Of a stretch of DNA of 64,000 bases, positions 63,762-64,000 are shown piece after piece (position 1 is the first letter of the stretch; each line of letters opens with the position of its first letter). This DNA is from Aminobacterium mobile DSM 12262 (GTDB taxonomy: Bacteria; Synergistota; Synergistia; Synergistales; Aminobacteriaceae). The position numbers and the translations under genes are program-made. The stretch lies in the NCBI RefSeq assembly GCF_000526395.1, contig NZ_JAFZ01000001.1, forward strand, positions 496,001-560,000. The letters are read 5' to 3'. Under the pieces are notes generated by a model that was not told the DNA's origin, ran no database searches, and worked only from the letters and a program-made list of their open reading frames with translations.

Positions 63762-63807
63762 TTGACCAGTGTCCTTTTAGATGGTAAATTTCATTTTGGT
63801 CGACCAA
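63762..63807 (+). promoter_or_regulatory. Promoter and operator of the terminal GntR gene
   Basis: TTGACC (63762-63767), 17-nt spacer, TAAATT (63785-63790). The perfect palindrome TTGGTCGACCAA (63796-63807) begins 5 nt after the -10. A near-copy GGTTGACCA overlaps the -35. Same promoter and operator logic as at 51950-52010. Confidence 0.75.
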
Positions 63808-63835
63808 TTAATCGGCCAAGATGGGGGAAATGCGT

Positions 63836-64000
63836 ATGCCAGAAGAGCAGAGGCACAATACCAATCTTCAAGGAAAATTAAAAGACCTTGTTATTCGTCA
63901 TATTCGAGAGCAGGTTTTTGAGAAAAAATCGTTGCGCTGTGGAGATCAAATTAATGAAAGAGAGCTTTCTCGTACTTTAGGTGTGAGCAGGTCCCCTGTT
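63836..64000 (+). CDS. GntR-family regulator, N-terminal part only (cut by window end)
   Basis: The first 55 residues are in the window. They form the start of a GntR winged helix: LVIRHIREQVFEKKSLRCGDQ, then INERELSRTLGVSRSPV, which normally continues VREAL. GGGGGA lies 7 nt before the ATG. The effector domain is outside the window, but the spacing style suggests an FCD or similar member. It ends the peptide locus, and its promoter shares the GGTCGACC operator with the transporter operon, so it is the likely regulator of both. Confidence 0.85.
   Translation, partial: MPEEQRHNTNLQGKLKDLVIRHIREQVFEKKSLRCGDQINERELSRTLGVSRSPV

Noticed and set aside
1-64000. CRISPR arrays, insertion sequences, prophage or integrase genes
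   Set aside because: No regularly spaced repeats, transposase or integrase motifs were seen on either strand.

Overview
The window looks like a stretch of chromosome from a strictly anaerobic, amino-acid- and peptide-fermenting bacterium. A member of the Synergistota (Aminobacterium-like) is my best guess. This is inferred from gene content and protein style: many peptidase and amidohydrolase genes, TRAP and Opp/Dpp uptake, selenoproteins, and an FCD-GntR-rich gene set. It is not based on any database search. No rRNA, tRNA, CRISPR array, insertion sequence or prophage was seen. Genes are tightly packed on both strands, most with clear GGAGG-type ribosome binding sites and many with strong intrinsic terminators.

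Layout. 0.2-12.8 kb: housekeeping and signalling (rpoD, a PAS/GAF sensor, an unusual soluble chemoreceptor fused to a solute-binding domain, a 2x[4Fe-4S] ferredoxin, gpsA, a GAF-GGDEF diguanylate cyclase next to a NarL-type histidine kinase, typA). 13-18 kb: a redox block with two selenocysteine proteins that are each interrupted by an in-frame TGA. They are a peroxiredoxin (14522-15244) and a membrane-anchored thioredoxin-like protein (17434-17841) paired with a CcdA-type electron transporter. Between them lies a promoter-to-terminator unit at about 16.49-16.72 kb that looks like a structured small RNA. 18-32 kb: single-gene metabolic units (M20 amidohydrolases, amidohydrolase, larB, iron alcohol dehydrogenase, acyl-CoA ligase, ferritin-like protein, hydroxyacid dehydrogenase, chemoreceptor, exonuclease III). 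32.3-35.3 kb: IclR regulator, panB, aminotransferase. 35.3-41.3 kb: a pyrimidine operon pyrR-B-C-K-D-F-E behind an attenuator.

42.2-51.8 kb: a catabolic locus. An FCD-type GntR regulator is followed by E1 alpha, E1 beta, a PPC/DUF296 protein, a complete TRAP transporter (DctP, DctQ, DctM), E2 and E3 of a 2-oxo-acid/acetoin dehydrogenase complex. The transporter is embedded between the E1 and E2 genes, which suggests that uptake and oxidative cleavage of one carboxylate substrate are encoded as a unit.

51.9-64 kb: a peptide utilisation locus. It holds an Opp/Dpp transporter (two permeases, two ATPases), an unknown membrane protein, an M20 hydrolase, two tandem paralogous solute-binding proteins, an M24 aminopeptidase, another M20 hydrolase, and the start of a GntR regulator cut by the window end. 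The same palindrome, GGTCGACC, lies just downstream of a TTGACC-17-TAnATT promoter both ahead of the transporter operon and ahead of the GntR gene. This predicts an autoregulated peptide regulon.
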